From positions 1 to 64,000 of the forward strand of contig NZ_JAKRET010000012.1 of assembly GCF_022664395.1 (NCBI RefSeq): a DNA stretch of 64,000 bases. Reading direction: 5' to 3'. The DNA is from Sphingomonas lacusdianchii (GTDB taxonomy: Bacteria; Pseudomonadota; Alphaproteobacteria; Sphingomonadales; Sphingomonadaceae). The notes beneath the pieces are model-generated. The model ran no database searches, was not told the origin of the DNA, and saw nothing but the letters and a program-made list of their open reading frames with translations. Shown here in pieces: positions 7,277-17,066 of the stretch. The first letter of the stretch is position 1; each line of letters starts with the position of its first letter. A program made the position numbers and the translations under genes.

Positions 7277-8662
7277 ATGACCTTCGCCGATCTCGGCCTG
7301 TCCGACGAACTGCTGCGTTCCGTCAACGATTCGGGCTATACCGAACCGACCCCCATTCAGGCGGCGGCGATCCCGTCGGTGCTGATGATGCGCGATCTGG
7401 TCGCCATCGCCCAGACCGGTACCGGCAAGACCGCATCGTTCGTGCTGCCGATGATCGACATATTGGCACAGGGACGCAGCCGGGCGCGGATGCCGCGGTC
7501 GCTGATCCTCGAACCGACGCGCGAACTCGCTGCGCAGGTTGCCGAGAATTTCGAAAAGTACGGCGCCAACCACAAGCTGTCGATGGCGCTGCTGATCGGC
7601 GGCGTGTCGATGGGCGACCAGCTGGCGGCGCTGGAAAAGGGCGTCGACGTGCTGATCGCGACGCCGGGCCGGCTGATGGACCTGTTCACGCGCGGCAAGA
7701 TCCTGCTGACCGGCTGTTCGATGCTGGTCATCGACGAAGCCGACCGGATGCTCGACATGGGGTTCATTCCCGATATCGAGGAAATCTGCACCAAGCTACC
7801 CAAGCAGCGCCAGACGTTGTTGTTCTCGGCGACGATGCCGCCGCCGATCAAGAAGCTGGCCGACAAGTTCCTCGACAATCCCAAGACGATCGAGGTGTCG
7901 CGCCCGGCATCGACCAACCTGAACATCAGCCAGCATGTCGTGCCGGTCGCCGCCGCCAAGAAGCGCGAAGTGCTGCGCACGCTGCTGGCGCAGGAAGACG
8001 TGCGAACCGCGATCATCTTCTGCAACCGCAAGACGACGGTGCGCGAGCTGAACAAGAGCCTGCAGCGTGCCCGTTTCCGCTCGGCCGAGATTCATGGCGA
8101 CATGGACCAGTCGGCGCGCATCGCCGAACTGGAGCGGTTCAAGCAGGGCGACGTGTCGATCCTCGTCGCCTCGGACGTCGCGGCGCGCGGGCTGGATGTG
8201 AAGGGCGTCAGTCACGTCTTCAACTATGACGCGCCGTGGCATCCCGACGATTATGTCCACCGCATCGGCCGCACCGGGCGCGGTGGTGCGACCGGCATCG
8301 CCTATACGCTGGTCACGCCCGACGATGCCGAGAATATCGCCAATATCGAAAAGCTGACCGGGCAGAAGATTCCGGTGCTCGAGATCGGTGGCGAACCGGT
8401 GGAAGCGCCGGTCGAGGCGGAACCGGTCGAGGAAGCGCCGCGCCGTAGCCGTCGCACCCGTCCCGCCGCCGAACCGGAAGCACCGTGCGAGCGTGCGCCG
8501 CGTGCCGAGCGTGAGGAACGCCGTCCGCGTCGCGACCGCGAGGAACGCGCCCCCGAGCGCCGCGACGAACGTCCGGCCCGCTATGTCCAGCAGGACGCGG
8601 TCGAGGATGGCGGCTGGAACGGTCCCTTCCCCGCTTTCCTGAATGTGCGCATCCCGGTCTGA
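7277..8662 (+). CDS. DEAD-box ATP-dependent RNA helicase, RhlE-like
   Basis: The 461-residue protein contains the full helicase set: Q-motif FTEPTPIQ-type segment near residue 25, AQTGTGKT at 45-52, PTRELA at 80-85, DEAD at 153-156, SAT at 184-186 and HRIGRTGR in motif VI. The C-terminal 80 residues form an Arg/Glu-rich tail, typical of RhlE-type enzymes that unwind structured RNA in ribosome assembly or the degradosome. The start is supported by a good match to family N-termini. The DUF1289 gene overlaps its 3' end by about 20 bp. Confidence 0.92.
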   Translation: MTFADLGLSDELLRSVNDSGYTEPTPIQAAAIPSVLMMRDLVAIAQTGTGKTASFVLPMIDILAQGRSRARMPRSLILEPTRELAAQVAENFEKYGANHKLSMALLIGGVSMGDQLAALEKGVDVLIATPGRLMDLFTRGKILLTGCSMLVIDEADRMLDMGFIPDIEEICTKLPKQRQTLLFSATMPPPIKKLADKFLDNPKTIEVSRPASTNLNISQHVVPVAAAKKREVLRTLLAQEDVRTAIIFCNRKTTVRELNKSLQRARFRSAEIHGDMDQSARIAELERFKQGDVSILVASDVAARGLDVKGVSHVFNYDAPWHPDDYVHRIGRTGRGGATGIAYTLVTPDDAENIANIEKLTGQKIPVLEIGGEPVEAPVEAEPVEEAPRRSRRTRPAAEPEAPCERAPRAEREERRPRRDREERAPERRDERPARYVQQDAVEDGGWNGPFPAFLNVRIPV

Positions 8663-8870
8663 TCGGGTGGACGACGTGTTCGAATCGGTCGCGCCGCAAG
8701 CGATCGAAAGCCCGTGCGTGTTGGTCTGTTCGATCGATACCGACACCGGCTTGTGCCTTGGTTGCGGGCGGACGCGCGACGAGATCGCGCGCTGGACCGC
8801 GATCGACGGCGACGCCCGCCGTGCGGTGATGGCGATCCTGCCGCAGCGTATGGCCGCCCTCGAACAATAG
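8643..8870 (+). CDS. DUF1289 domain small Cys-rich protein
   Basis: The 75-residue protein holds the DUF1289 signature: ESPCVLVCSIDTDTGLCLGC followed by GRTRDEIARW. The four cysteines (CxxxC...CxxC) suggest metal or Fe-S binding. The family is small, widespread in proteobacteria and functionally uncharacterised. The ATG at 8643 overlaps the helicase gene by 20 bp. A GTG at 8667 just after the helicase stop is an equally good start, giving 67 residues. Confidence 0.82.
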   Translation: MCASRSDRVDDVFESVAPQAIESPCVLVCSIDTDTGLCLGCGRTRDEIARWTAIDGDARRAVMAILPQRMAALEQ

Positions 8871-8935
8871 ATGACCGGACCCCGGACGGTTGCCGTGCGT
8901 TGAGCGCGCCATCCAGACATTCGGAGGTTCCCCTC

Positions 8936-10150
8936 ATGGCCGTCACGCTCAAGCCGCTGTCCGAACAGACGATCGTCATCACCGGTGCCTCGTCGGGCAT
9001 CGGCCTCGCCACCGCGCGCCGGGCCGCCCGCGAAGGGGCCAAGGTTCTGCTGGTCGCGCGCAACGAGGATGCGCTGCGCGAGGCGGTCGATTCGATCCGG
9101 CTGCGCGGGGGCAAGGCCGATTTCCTCGCGATCGACATCACCGCCGCCGATGCGCCCGAACGGATCGGGGCGAAGGCACGCTCGGCGTTCGGCGGGTTCG
9201 ATACCTGGGTCAACGATGCCGCCGTCGCGCTTTATGCCCGGCTGGAGGATACCGGCATCGACGAACAGCGCCGCGTGTTCGACGTCGGCTATTTCGCGAC
9301 CGTCGCCGCCTCGCTGTACGCTGCGCGCGAGTTAACCGCGCGGGGTGGCGGGGCGATCGTCAATCTCGGATCGATCCTGTCCGACCGGACGGTGCCGGTG
9401 CAAGGCGCCTACAGCGCGATGAAGCATGCGGTACAAGGCTTCACCGAGGCGTTCCGCATGGAGATGGAGGCCGAGGGCCGGCCGCTGTCGGTGACCCTCA
9501 TCAAACCCGCCGCGATCGACACCCCCTATCCCGAACATGCCCGCAACCGCATGGACAAGCCCGCGCGGGTGCCGCCGGTCGTCTATGATCCCGAACTGGT
9601 CGCCAAGGCGATCTGCTTCGCCGCCGCCCATCCGAAGCGCGACCTGACCATCGGCGGCACCGGGATGGCGATGACCAAGATGAGCAATCTGCTGCCGCGC
9701 AGTGCCGACCGCTTCATGGAAATGTTCTTCAAGGAAGAGGCGCAGACGATCGATACCCCGGCGACGCCCGGTGCCAAGGACAATCTGTTCGAACCGCGCA
9801 AGGACGGGCGCGAGCGATCGAACCAGGATATCCATGTCCGCAAGCAGAGCCTTGCGCTCGAAGTGCAGATGCGGCCGTGGACGACGATGGCGATCCTCGG
9901 CAGCGTCGGCGTCGCGGCAGGCATGTTGCTGTCGCTGCGCGGATCGACGCCGCGTCGTCGCGACGACGAGGTAAAGCTGCTGCCCCCGCCCCGCGCCCAT
10001 CAGGCCGATGGCACCGATGCCAGCGCTTCCTACGCCGCCGGGATTGCCGATGAGGGGACGATCCCGGGCAGCGAGCCGGTCTTTTCGGAGCGGCCGGTGG
10101 GCGCGCCGGTCGCTCCCAATGCGGCAGAGATCAAGGTCGCCCAGCCGTAA
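8936..10150 (+). CDS. Short-chain dehydrogenase/reductase with C-terminal membrane anchor
   Basis: The 404-residue protein begins with a Rossmann NAD(P) site (TGASSGIG at about residues 16-23) and has catalytic Ser in NLGSILS and YSAMK. An extra C-terminal part contains one hydrophobic helix (TMAILGSVGVAAGMLLSL, about residues 320-337) and a low-complexity tail rich in Pro and Ala. SDRs of about 330 residues with such a tail are common in sphingomonads; substrates are unknown. The start at 8936 was chosen because GGAGG lies 8 bp upstream and the protein begins like its family. The frame is open further upstream, but that part is a shadow of the DUF1289 gene. Confidence 0.85.
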   Translation: MAVTLKPLSEQTIVITGASSGIGLATARRAAREGAKVLLVARNEDALREAVDSIRLRGGKADFLAIDITAADAPERIGAKARSAFGGFDTWVNDAAVALYARLEDTGIDEQRRVFDVGYFATVAASLYAARELTARGGGAIVNLGSILSDRTVPVQGAYSAMKHAVQGFTEAFRMEMEAEGRPLSVTLIKPAAIDTPYPEHARNRMDKPARVPPVVYDPELVAKAICFAAAHPKRDLTIGGTGMAMTKMSNLLPRSADRFMEMFFKEEAQTIDTPATPGAKDNLFEPRKDGRERSNQDIHVRKQSLALEVQMRPWTTMAILGSVGVAAGMLLSLRGSTPRRRDDEVKLLPPPRAHQADGTDASASYAAGIADEGTIPGSEPVFSERPVGAPVAPNAAEIKVAQP

Positions 10151-10175
10151 GGACGCGACACGCCTAGCACATCGT

Positions 10176-10198
10176 CACCCCGGCCTCGCACCGGGGTG
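10176..10198. terminator. REP-like hairpin between convergent genes
   Basis: CACCCCGG (10176-10183) pairs with CCGGGGTG (10191-10198) across a 7-nt loop. It sits between the 3' ends of the SDR and gmk genes, where it can serve both as a terminator. The wording resembles the 'GTCACCCCGG' REP palindromes of sphingomonads. No T-run follows. Confidence 0.45.
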
Positions 10199-10213
10199 GC
10201 GGGTGTCAAATCG

Positions 10214-10876
10214 CTATTCGCCGGGTGCGCGCAGCAATTTGCGGATGAAGCCGATCAATCCGGTCTGGCGCGACCGGCGCAGGCGTTCGGCGGCGAGGAT
10301 CGTCTGCACCTTGCGGAAGCAATCCTCGACATCGTCGTTGACGAGGACATAGTCGTAACTGTCCCAGTGGCTGACCTCAGCCGCGGCGCGCGCCATGCGG
10401 GCGTCGATCACTTCGACGCTGTCGGTGTTGCGCGACACCAGTCGTTGGCGCAATTCGGCCATCGACGGCGGCAGGATGAACACGCGGACGACGTCACCGC
10501 CCGCGATCTGGAACAGCTGCTGCGCGCCCTGCCAGTCGATGTCGAACAGCACGTCCTTGCCCGCGCTCAGCATCGCCTCGACCGGCGCGCGTGGTGTTCC
10601 ATAGCGGTTGCCGAAGACATGCGCCCATTCGAGGAATTCGTGATCCGACACCATGCGCCGGAATTCCTCGAGATCGACGAAGTGATAATCCTTGCCGTCG
10701 ACTTCCCCGTCACGCGCCGCGCGGGTAGTCGCGGAAACCGACATGGACAGGTCGTTTTCGGCCGCCAGCAACTTGCGTGCGATCGTCGACTTGCCGGCAC
10801 CGGAGGGAGAGGACAGGACGAACAACACTCCCCGGCGTTTGAAGCCGTGAAGGTCGGGGTCTGGCAGATGGCTCAT
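10214..10876 (-). CDS. gmk: Guanylate kinase
   Basis: The 220-residue protein shows the P-loop SSPSGAGKST at about residues 22-31 and the GMP-binding segments SATTRAARDGEVDGKDY and EFLEWAHVFGNRYGTP. It phosphorylates GMP to GDP in cytoplasmic nucleotide metabolism. Length is normal for the family (about 205-220). It stands alone between the convergent SDR gene and two small hypothetical genes. Confidence 0.95.
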   Translation of the reverse strand: MSHLPDPDLHGFKRRGVLFVLSSPSGAGKSTIARKLLAAENDLSMSVSATTRAARDGEVDGKDYHFVDLEEFRRMVSDHEFLEWAHVFGNRYGTPRAPVEAMLSAGKDVLFDIDWQGAQQLFQIAGGDVVRVFILPPSMAELRQRLVSRNTDSVEVIDARMARAAAEVSHWDSYDYVLVNDDVEDCFRKVQTILAAERLRRSRQTGLIGFIRKLLRAPGE

Positions 10877-10912
10877 GGCGGGGCCTCATCGCGCGGGGCG
10901 ATGCACGGCGTC

Positions 10913-10940
10913 AAGGGGCGACGGAAATCCATCGCCCCTT
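10913..10940. terminator. Stem-loop between gmk and the small membrane-protein genes
   Basis: AAGGGGCGA (10913-10921) is the exact complement of TCGCCCCTT (10932-10940) around a 10-nt loop. It follows the two minus-strand small genes and precedes gmk. There is no strong T-run, so it may stabilise or end the small-gene transcript only weakly. Confidence 0.4.
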
Positions 10941-11026
10941 GCGGTGATCCGGTTACCCGGTATCCAGTGCCGGCCCGGCACGCCGGGCGGGTGCAGTCGT
11001 CGCCATCGGCAGCGACCGCGAACCTC

Positions 11027-11233
11027 TCAATAGCCGCGTCGCATCTTGTCGAGCTTGCGGCGGTCATAGGCCTTCTTGGCGACATAGCCGCCGCCGAGAA
11101 TCATGCCGAGCGGCCCCATGCGGCGCATCGCGCTGCCGGCCAGCCAGCCCATCGCAGCACCCTTGGCCCCGCCGCGACCGTCGCGACGATCCATTTCGCG
11201 CCCGACCAGTGCGCCAATAATCCGTCCGATCAT
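11027..11233 (-). CDS. Small Gly-rich hypothetical protein
   Basis: The 68-residue protein has the pattern GRIIGALVGREMDRR and a central glycine-zipper-like hydrophobic part (GPLGMILGGGYVAKKAY). No known domain is recognised. Its ATG overlaps the stop of the upstream 72-residue gene (ATGA), so the two are translated together. The Gly/Ala spacing suggests membrane association. A role is not proposed. Confidence 0.6.
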   Translation of the reverse strand: MIGRIIGALVGREMDRRDGRGGAKGAAMGWLAGSAMRRMGPLGMILGGGYVAKKAYDRRKLDKMRRGY

Positions 11234-11448
11234 GCTGCGTCCTCCGTTTCGAACAATTGCGCCTTCAATTCGCCGGCACCGCGCAAGACGGCCCAGCCGA
11301 CGGCGTAGGTTATCGCCATGGGCACGACGACTTTCAGAACATTCGCGATGACTGCGCCCTTGATCGCGCCATCGATGCTCGAATCGTCATCGCCATTCAT
11401 CTTGTCGATGGCAGCACCGACCAATGCACCTATCGTCGTTGCGGCCAT
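11230..11448 (-). CDS. Small glycine-zipper-like membrane protein, hypothetical
   Basis: The 72-residue protein starts MAATTIGALVGAAIDKMNGD and carries one long hydrophobic segment (about residues 33-57). The start at 11448 was chosen over the longer frame because GAGGA lies about 6 bp upstream and the longer N-terminus has no support. It is coupled by ATGA overlap to the 68-residue gene, forming a two-gene unit of unknown function. Confidence 0.6.
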   Translation of the reverse strand: MAATTIGALVGAAIDKMNGDDDSSIDGAIKGAVIANVLKVVVPMAITYAVGWAVLRGAGELKAQLFETEDAA

Positions 11449-11662
11449 ATCTTCCTCGCTTACATTATACATATACAGCGCAGGACGGGCCGGGATGTTC
11501 CCTGTAATCGAGCCCCGCCGACCCTGCACCGACGCCAAAGTTCACACTTGCGCAGCTTGCGACCAGTGCGTGTGACGAGCGAACCACCGCGTCAAAAAGC
11601 GAGGGCGACGACGCCTGGCCAGCGGCATCGCACAGACCGGCCCTGTAGGACAGCGACCGCGC

Positions 11663-13054
11663 CTATCCGACCATCGTCTCCGGCCGGACCAGCCGGTCGA
11701 ACGTCGCTTCGTCGACCAGCCCCAGCGCCAAGCCGGCCTCGCGCAGCGTCAGCCCCTCATGATGGGCATGCTTGGCGATCTTCGCGGCATTGTCGTAGCC
11801 GATCTCGGGCGCGAGCGCAGTGACGAGCATCAGCGAGCGTTCGACCAGCTCGCCGATCCGCGCGCGGTTCGGTTCGATCCCGTCGACGCAGCGTTCCGCG
11901 AAACTGACCATGCCGATCGCCAGCAGATCGATCGAGCGCAGCACCGCCGCGCCGATCAACGGCTTGAAGACGTTGAGTTCCAGATGCCCCTGCATGCCCC
12001 CAACCGTGACCGACAGGTGATTGCCCATCACTTGCGCGGCGACCATCGTCAGCATCTCGCACTGGGTCGGATTGACCTTGCCCGGCATGATCGAGCTGCC
12101 CGGTTCGTTCGCCGGCAGGTCGATCTCGCCCAGCCCGGAGCGCGGCCCCGATCCCAGCAGGCGGATGTCGTTGGCGATCTTGGTCAGTGCGACCGCCAGC
12201 GTATTGAGCGTGCCCGACAGCTGCACCAGCGGATCGTTCGATGCCAGCGCCTCGAACTTGTTGGGTGCGGTGATGAAGGCGTGGCCGGTGATCGACGCGA
12301 TTTCGGCGGCGACCGCCTCGGCGAAACCGGGCGCGGCGTTGAGGCCGGTGCCGACCGCCGTGCCCCCCTGCGCAAGACGTAGCAGATCACCCTCTGCCGC
12401 CCGCAGCCGGCGACAGGCATCGCGCAACTGCGCGACATAGCCCGAAAATTCCTGCCCCAGCGTCAGCGGCGTCGCATCCTGCAAATGGGTGCGCCCGATC
12501 TTGACGATATCGGCCCAAGCCTGCGCCTTAGTCTCCAGCGACCCGGCCAGCCGGTCGAGCGCGGGGATCAGGTCGCGGTTGAGCGCAACGACCGCAGCGA
12601 CGTGCAGCGCGGTCGGGAAACTGTCGTTCGACGACTGGCCCTTGTTGACGTGATCGTTGGGATGCACCGGGGACTTGCCGCCCCGGGTGCCGGTCAGCGC
12701 TTCGTTGGCGCGCCCGGCGATCACCTCATTGGCGTTCATGTTCGACTGGGTACCGCTGCCGGTCTGCCAGATGACCAGCGGGAACTGATCGTCGAGCTTG
12801 CCGTCGATCACCTCGCCCGCCGCCGCCTCGATCGCATCGGCGAGCTTGGCGTCGAGACCGTGGGCGCGGTTCACCCGCGCCGCCGCTTGCTTCACGATCG
12901 CGAGTGCATGGACGATGCCGATCGGCATCCGTTCGGACGGGGGAAAGGGGAAATTCTCGATCGATCGTTCGGTCTGCGCGCCCCAATAAGCGGCGGCTGG
13001 AACCTCGATCGCGCCGATCGAGTCGGTTTCGGTACGGGTATCGGTCATGGGCAT
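11663..13054 (-). CDS. fumC: Fumarate hydratase, class II
   Basis: The 463-residue protein carries the fumarase/aspartase signature [16 protein letters not shown] near residue 317, the [14 protein letters not shown] substrate-site segment near residue 98, and [18 protein letters not shown]. It interconverts fumarate and malate in the citric-acid cycle. Oxygen-stable class II enzymes are homotetramers of about 460 residues, as here. Translation may start at 13054 or at the second Met two codons later. The GNAT and sspB genes lie just upstream on the same strand. Confidence 0.95.
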   Translation of the reverse strand: MPMTDTRTETDSIGAIEVPAAAYWGAQTERSIENFPFPPSERMPIGIVHALAIVKQAAARVNRAHGLDAKLADAIEAAAGEVIDGKLDDQFPLVIWQTGSGTQSNMNANEVIAGRANEALTGTRGGKSPVHPNDHVNKGQSSNDSFPTALHVAAVVALNRDLIPALDRLAGSLETKAQAWADIVKIGRTHLQDATPLTLGQEFSGYVAQLRDACRRLRAAEGDLLRLAQGGTAVGTGLNAAPGFAEAVAAEIASITGHAFITAPNKFEALASNDPLVQLSGTLNTLAVALTKIANDIRLLGSGPRSGLGEIDLPANEPGSSIMPGKVNPTQCEMLTMVAAQVMGNHLSVTVGGMQGHLELNVFKPLIGAAVLRSIDLLAIGMVSFAERCVDGIEPNRARIGELVERSLMLVTALAPEIGYDNAAKIAKHAHHEGLTLREAGLALGLVDEATFDRLVRPETMVG

Positions 13055-13071
13055 TCAAACCCCCTGCGGCT

Positions 13072-13488
13072 TCAGTCGATCCGCTTCGACAGGAAGAAGC
13101 GCGCATGCCCCGGCGGGAAATCGTCGATCGTGCCGAAGTGACCGAAACCCAGCTTTTCGTAGAAACCCCGCGCCTGAAAGCTGAACGTATCGAGCCAGAT
13201 GCCGATACAGCCCGCCTCGCGCGCCAGATCCTCGGCACGTTGCATCAGGTCGCGGCCGACCCCCTGCCCCTTACGCTCGGGCGATACCGCAAGAAATTCG
13301 ACGAACAGCCAGCGATAGCCGATCTTGCCCCACAACCCACCGCAGATCGCGCCTGCATCGTCGCGGACGACGATCGCCACCTGCCGCCGCTCGGTCGGGC
13401 CGGCCGCCGCGTCGTTATGCGCGGACAGGATGCGCAGGATCGCCTCGCGCTCGGCCTCGCCCGGGCTGGCGACGACCTCGACCGTCAC
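13072..13488 (-). CDS. GNAT family N-acetyltransferase
   Basis: The 138-residue protein has the GNAT core: acetyl-CoA binding loop [17 protein letters not shown] (about residues 76-92) and the C-terminal [11 protein letters not shown] strand-helix. The acceptor is unknown. Its ATG overlaps the sspB stop (ATGA), so it is co-translated with sspB. It lies 17 bp upstream of fumC in the same direction, giving a possible sspB-GNAT-fumC unit. Confidence 0.85.
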   Translation of the reverse strand: MTVEVVASPGEAEREAILRILSAHNDAAAGPTERRQVAIVVRDDAGAICGGLWGKIGYRWLFVEFLAVSPERKGQGVGRDLMQRAEDLAREAGCIGIWLDTFSFQARGFYEKLGFGHFGTIDDFPPGHARFFLSKRID

Positions 13489-13967
13489 TTCTTGCGCTTG
13501 AAATCCACCGCGACGACGTTCGACCCGTCCTCGCTGGTTGCGATCGGTGCGTCGTTTTCGGGCGGATCATGCGGTTCGGGTTCGTCGCCCGGCTCGTCAT
13601 TCGCCTGGAAGCGCAGTTCGAAATTGACCGCCGGATCGTGAAAGCCGGTGATCGCGGCAAAGGGAATGACCAGCGTCGAGGGAATGCCGCCGAAGCTCAA
13701 GCCGACCGAGAAGCGCGCCTCGTCAACGGTCAGGTCCCAGAAACGGTGCTGGATGACGATCGTCATCTCGTCCGGGAACCGTTCGATCAGCCGCTTGGGG
13801 ATGTCGACGCCGGGGGCCTGAGTCTTGAAGGTGATGTAGAAGTGATGCTCGCCGGGCAGGCCGCCGCTGGCGGATACCTGCCCGAGCACGCGCCCGACGA
13901 CGGCGCGCAAAGCTTCCTGGACGATCTCGTCATACGGGATCAGGCTATCGGCGACGGACTGGGTCAT
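13485..13967 (-). CDS. sspB: SspB, ClpXP protease adaptor (alphaproteobacterial type)
   Basis: The 160-residue protein begins [20 protein letters not shown] and has the SspB fold region ([14 protein letters not shown]...[17 protein letters not shown]). An acidic, Pro-rich linker follows, and the short C-terminal peptide [10 protein letters not shown] resembles the ClpX-binding tail. SspB delivers ssrA-tagged proteins to ClpXP. The frame is open up to 14681, but the extra N-terminus is antisense to hisB. The start at 13967 fits the family. The cpdR gene, another ClpXP adaptor, is in the same window at 2.2 kb. Confidence 0.9.
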   Translation of the reverse strand: MTQSVADSLIPYDEIVQEALRAVVGRVLGQVSASGGLPGEHHFYITFKTQAPGVDIPKRLIERFPDEMTIVIQHRFWDLTVDEARFSVGLSFGGIPSTLVIPFAAITGFHDPAVNFELRFQANDEPGDEPEPHDPPENDAPIATSEDGSNVVAVDFKRKK

Positions 13968-14048
13968 GGGCCTTGGGTTAGCGGCGTTTGCCCGCCCGTC
14001 AAGATTCGTTGCGTTGCATGCCGGCCCACAGGCGCTATGGAACCCCGC

Positions 14049-14636
14049 ATGCGCACCGCCACCATCGCCCGCAAGACCAGCGAGACGTCGATCGACGTCA
14101 CGGTCAATCTCGACGGCACCGGCACTTATGACGTGTCGACCGGCGTCGGCTTTTTCGACCATATGCTCGAACAGTTGAGCCGCCATTCGCTGATCGACGT
14201 GACCGTCCGCACGGTCGGCGACCTGCATATCGACGCGCATCACACCGTCGAGGATACCGGCATCGCCATCGGCGAGGCCTTCGCCAAGGCGCTGGGCGAC
14301 AAGCGCGGCATCCGCCGCTATGGCGACGCACTGTCGCCGATGGACGAGACGCTGACCCGTGTCGCCTTGGACATTTCGGGGCGGCCGTGGCTGGTGTGGA
14401 AGGTCCAGTTCACCCAGGCGCAACTCGGCACGATGGATACCGAAATGTTCGGCCATTTCTGCCACAGCTTCGCACAGGCCGCCGGCATCACGCTGCATGT
14501 CGAGACGATCTACGGCACCAACAACCATCATATCGCCGAAAGCATCTTCAAGGGGCTCGCGCGCGCCCTGCGCACCGCGACCGAGATCGATCCGCGCAAG
14601 AGCGATGCCATCCCGTCGACCAAGGGAGTGTTGTGA
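14049..14636 (+). CDS. hisB: Imidazoleglycerol-phosphate dehydratase
   Basis: The 195-residue monofunctional HisB carries the manganese-binding repeats FFDHML and DAHHTVED in the first half, and GHFCHSF and [10 protein letters not shown] in the second. It catalyses the sixth step of histidine synthesis. The start at 14049 ([13 protein letters not shown]) fits the family. An ATG four codons upstream is possible. It opens the minimal cluster hisB-YciI-hisH-hisA-hisF. hisE, often at the end of such clusters, is not present. Confidence 0.95.
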   Translation: MRTATIARKTSETSIDVTVNLDGTGTYDVSTGVGFFDHMLEQLSRHSLIDVTVRTVGDLHIDAHHTVEDTGIAIGEAFAKALGDKRGIRRYGDALSPMDETLTRVALDISGRPWLVWKVQFTQAQLGTMDTEMFGHFCHSFAQAAGITLHVETIYGTNNHHIAESIFKGLARALRTATEIDPRKSDAIPSTKGVL

Positions 14637-14637
14637 C

Positions 14638-14943
14638 ATGGTAGCCCGTCCGATGCAGCCGATGAGCCTCGCGATGCTCACCTATGTGAAGCCGCTCGAC
14701 GAGGTCGACGTACACCGCGAGGCGCATGTCGCGTGGATCAAGGCGGCGATGGACGAGGGCGTCATGCTGCTCGCCGGGCGCCGCAATCCCCCGACCGGAG
14801 GCGTGCTGCTGTTCCGCGGTGAGGAAGACGCGGTGCGCGCAGTGGCGGAGACCGATCCGTTCGTCATGAACGGCGTCGCGACGGTCGAGATCGTCGCCTT
14901 CACCATGACGCTGGCCACGGACCAGATCGGCGATCTGTTTTGA
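14638..14943 (+). CDS. YciI family protein within the his operon
   Basis: The 101-residue protein has a ferredoxin-like YciI fold: MLTYVKPLDEVDVHREAHVAWI, then GVMLLAGRRNPPTGGVLLF, and DPFVMNGVATVEIVAF at the end. YciI proteins are small dimers with a conserved His/Asp pair, and most have no known reaction. The start at 14638 is immediately after the hisB stop, and the stop overlaps the hisH start. It is therefore fully embedded in the histidine operon, which suggests a housekeeping link. Confidence 0.85.
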   Translation: MVARPMQPMSLAMLTYVKPLDEVDVHREAHVAWIKAAMDEGVMLLAGRRNPPTGGVLLFRGEEDAVRAVAETDPFVMNGVATVEIVAFTMTLATDQIGDLF

Positions 14944-15539
14944 TCGCACTGATCGATTACGGCGCGGGCAATCTCCATTCGGTCGCCAATGCGTTGAAGG
15001 CGGCGGGCGCGACCGACCTGTCGATCACCGCCGATCCGGACGCGGTGCGGCGGGCCGACCGGATCGTGCTGCCCGGCGTCGGTGCGTTCGCGGCGTGCAT
15101 GAACGGCCTCAGCGCAATTCCCGGCATGGTCGAGGCGATGCGCGAGCGGGCGCTGGACGGCGGCGTACCGTTCCTTGGCGTGTGTGTGGGGATGCAGTTG
15201 CTCGCCACGACCGGTGAGGAGTTCGGCACCCATGCCGGGCTTGGCTGGATCGCCGGCAGCGTCCGCCGTCTGCCGGCGTCACCCGGCATCACCGTGCCGC
15301 ATATGGGCTGGAACGACGTCGTCCCTGCCCGCGCACACCCGCTGCTGATGCCGGGCGAGGCCTATTTCCTGCACAGCTATGCGTTCGAGGGCGACCATGT
15401 TCTGGCCACCACCGACCATGGCGGCCCGGTGACGGCGGCGATCGGCCGCGACAATCTGCTGGGCGTGCAGTTCCACCCCGAAAAGAGCCAGCGCTATGGC
15501 ATCGCGCTGCTGGAGAGGTTTCTCGAATGGCGTCCCTAA
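14940..15539 (+). CDS. hisH: Imidazole glycerol phosphate synthase, glutaminase subunit
   Basis: The 199-residue class-I glutamine amidotransferase has nucleophile Cys in [11 protein letters not shown] (near residue 83) and the His-Glu dyad in VQFHPEKSQ near the C-terminus. It feeds ammonia to HisF to form imidazole glycerol phosphate and AICAR. The first codon appears to be TTG, overlapping the YciI stop as TTGA, and no ATG or GTG is available before the conserved ALIDYGAGN. Its stop overlaps hisA by 13 bp. Confidence 0.93.
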   Translation: MIALIDYGAGNLHSVANALKAAGATDLSITADPDAVRRADRIVLPGVGAFAACMNGLSAIPGMVEAMRERALDGGVPFLGVCVGMQLLATTGEEFGTHAGLGWIAGSVRRLPASPGITVPHMGWNDVVPARAHPLLMPGEAYFLHSYAFEGDHVLATTDHGGPVTAAIGRDNLLGVQFHPEKSQRYGIALLERFLEWRP

Positions 15540-16255
15540 CGGTTTTCCCCGCCATCGACCTGAAGGGCGGACAGATCGTCCGGCTGGCGGAGGGCGATAT
15601 GGACCGCGCCACCGTCTATGGTGACGATCCGGCGCAGCAGGCGCGGCTGTTCGCCGATGCCGGGGCGGATCATCTGCACGTGGTCGATCTCGACGGCGCG
15701 TTCGCCGGCCAGTCGGTCAATGGCGATGCGGTCGCCGCGATCCTGCGGGCGTTTCCGGGCCGGGTGCAGCTTGGCGGCGGCATCCGCAACCGCGCCAATG
15801 TCGATCGCTGGATCGATCTGGGCGTCGCGCGGGTGGTGATCGGCACCGCCGCATTGGAAGATCCCGATTTCGTACGCGAGGCCGCCGCCGCCTGTCCGGG
15901 GCAGGTCGTGGTCGCGGTCGATGCGTGGGACGGCATGGTCGCGACGCGCGGCTGGGCCGATGTGTCGACCGTCTCGGTCACCGACCTCGCCCGCCGGTTC
16001 GAGGATGCCGGCGTCGCCGCGCTGCTGTTCACCGATGTCGGTCGCGACGGGATGCTCAAGGGCTGCAATGTCGAGGCGACCGCCGCGCTGGCCGCCGCCG
16101 TATCGATCCCGGTCATCGCCAGCGGCGGGGTCGCCGGGATCGAGGATATCCATGCGCTGAAGGGGCAGCCGGGCATCGAGGGCGTCATTACCGGCCGCGC
16201 GCTGTACGACGGGCGCCTCGACCTTGCGGAAGCGATCCGGGTCGCCGCCGCATGA
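15527..16255 (+). CDS. hisA: ProFAR isomerase
   Basis: The 242-residue TIM barrel begins [14 protein letters not shown] with the catalytic Asp near residue 10. It has the second Asp in VAVDAWDG and phosphate-binding loops LGGGIRN and ASGGVAG. It isomerises the aminoaldose ProFAR to PRFAR, the substrate of HisHF. The gene overlaps both hisH (13 bp) and hisF (ATGA), so translation of the three is coupled. Confidence 0.95.
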   Translation: MASLTVFPAIDLKGGQIVRLAEGDMDRATVYGDDPAQQARLFADAGADHLHVVDLDGAFAGQSVNGDAVAAILRAFPGRVQLGGGIRNRANVDRWIDLGVARVVIGTAALEDPDFVREAAAACPGQVVVAVDAWDGMVATRGWADVSTVSVTDLARRFEDAGVAALLFTDVGRDGMLKGCNVEATAALAAAVSIPVIASGGVAGIEDIHALKGQPGIEGVITGRALYDGRLDLAEAIRVAAA

Positions 16256-17022
16256 CCGTGCGGGCGCGCGTCATTCCCTGTCTCGACGTCCATGCCGGGC
16301 GGGTGGTGAAGGGGGTGAACTTCGTCGAACTGCGTGACGCCGGCGATCCGGTCGAGCAGGCGCGCGCCTATGATGCGGCGGGGGCGGACGAGCTGACCTT
16401 CCTCGACATCGGTGCGAGTCACGAGGGGCGCGACACGATCATCGACGTGGTGCGGCGGACGGCAGAGGTATGTTTCATGCCACTGACCGTCGGTGGCGGG
16501 GTGCGTTCGCCCGACGATGCCCGCGCGTTGCTGTTAGCCGGGGCGGACAAGGTCGCGGTCAATTCCGCCGCCGTCGCCCGGCCCGAACTGGTCGCCGATA
16601 TCGCCGACCGCTTCGGCAGCCAGTGCGTCACCGCCTCGGTCGACGCACGGCGCAGCGACGGGCGCTGGGAAGTCTTCACCCATGGCGGCCGGCGCGCGAC
16701 CGGCATCGATGCGGTCGAACATGCGCTTCGCCTCGCCGAACTGGGTGCGGGCGAGTTGCTGGTCACGTCGATGGACCGCGACGGGACGCGCGACGGCTAT
16801 GACCTCGACCTGATCCGCACCATTGCCGATGCGGTGTCGGTGCCGGTGGTGGCGTCGGGCGGGGTTGGGACGCTCGACCATCTCGTGGCGGGCATTACCC
16901 AGGGTCATGCGAGCGCGGTGCTGGCGGCGTCGATCTTCCATTTCGGCGAGGCTTCGGTCGCGGATGCGCATGCCGCGCTGGCGGCGGCGGGGGTGCCGGT
17001 GCGGTCTCCGGCGCGGGGGTAG
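16252..17022 (+). CDS. hisF: Imidazole glycerol phosphate synthase, cyclase subunit
   Basis: The 256-residue TIM barrel starts [21 protein letters not shown] with catalytic Asp in CLDV (residue 12). The second catalytic Asp lies in the TASVDARR segment. Phosphate loops TVGGGVRS and ASGGVGT are present. It closes the imidazole ring using ammonia from HisH. The start at 16252 overlaps the hisA stop as ATGA. The long frame upstream is a shadow of hisA. Confidence 0.95.
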   Translation: MTVRARVIPCLDVHAGRVVKGVNFVELRDAGDPVEQARAYDAAGADELTFLDIGASHEGRDTIIDVVRRTAEVCFMPLTVGGGVRSPDDARALLLAGADKVAVNSAAVARPELVADIADRFGSQCVTASVDARRSDGRWEVFTHGGRRATGIDAVEHALRLAELGAGELLVTSMDRDGTRDGYDLDLIRTIADAVSVPVVASGGVGTLDHLVAGITQGHASAVLAASIFHFGEASVADAHAALAAAGVPVRSPARG

Positions 17023-17066
17023 GCCGCGACAGGGTGTGCGCGAACTGATGAAGCGTTCTGTGCGCG

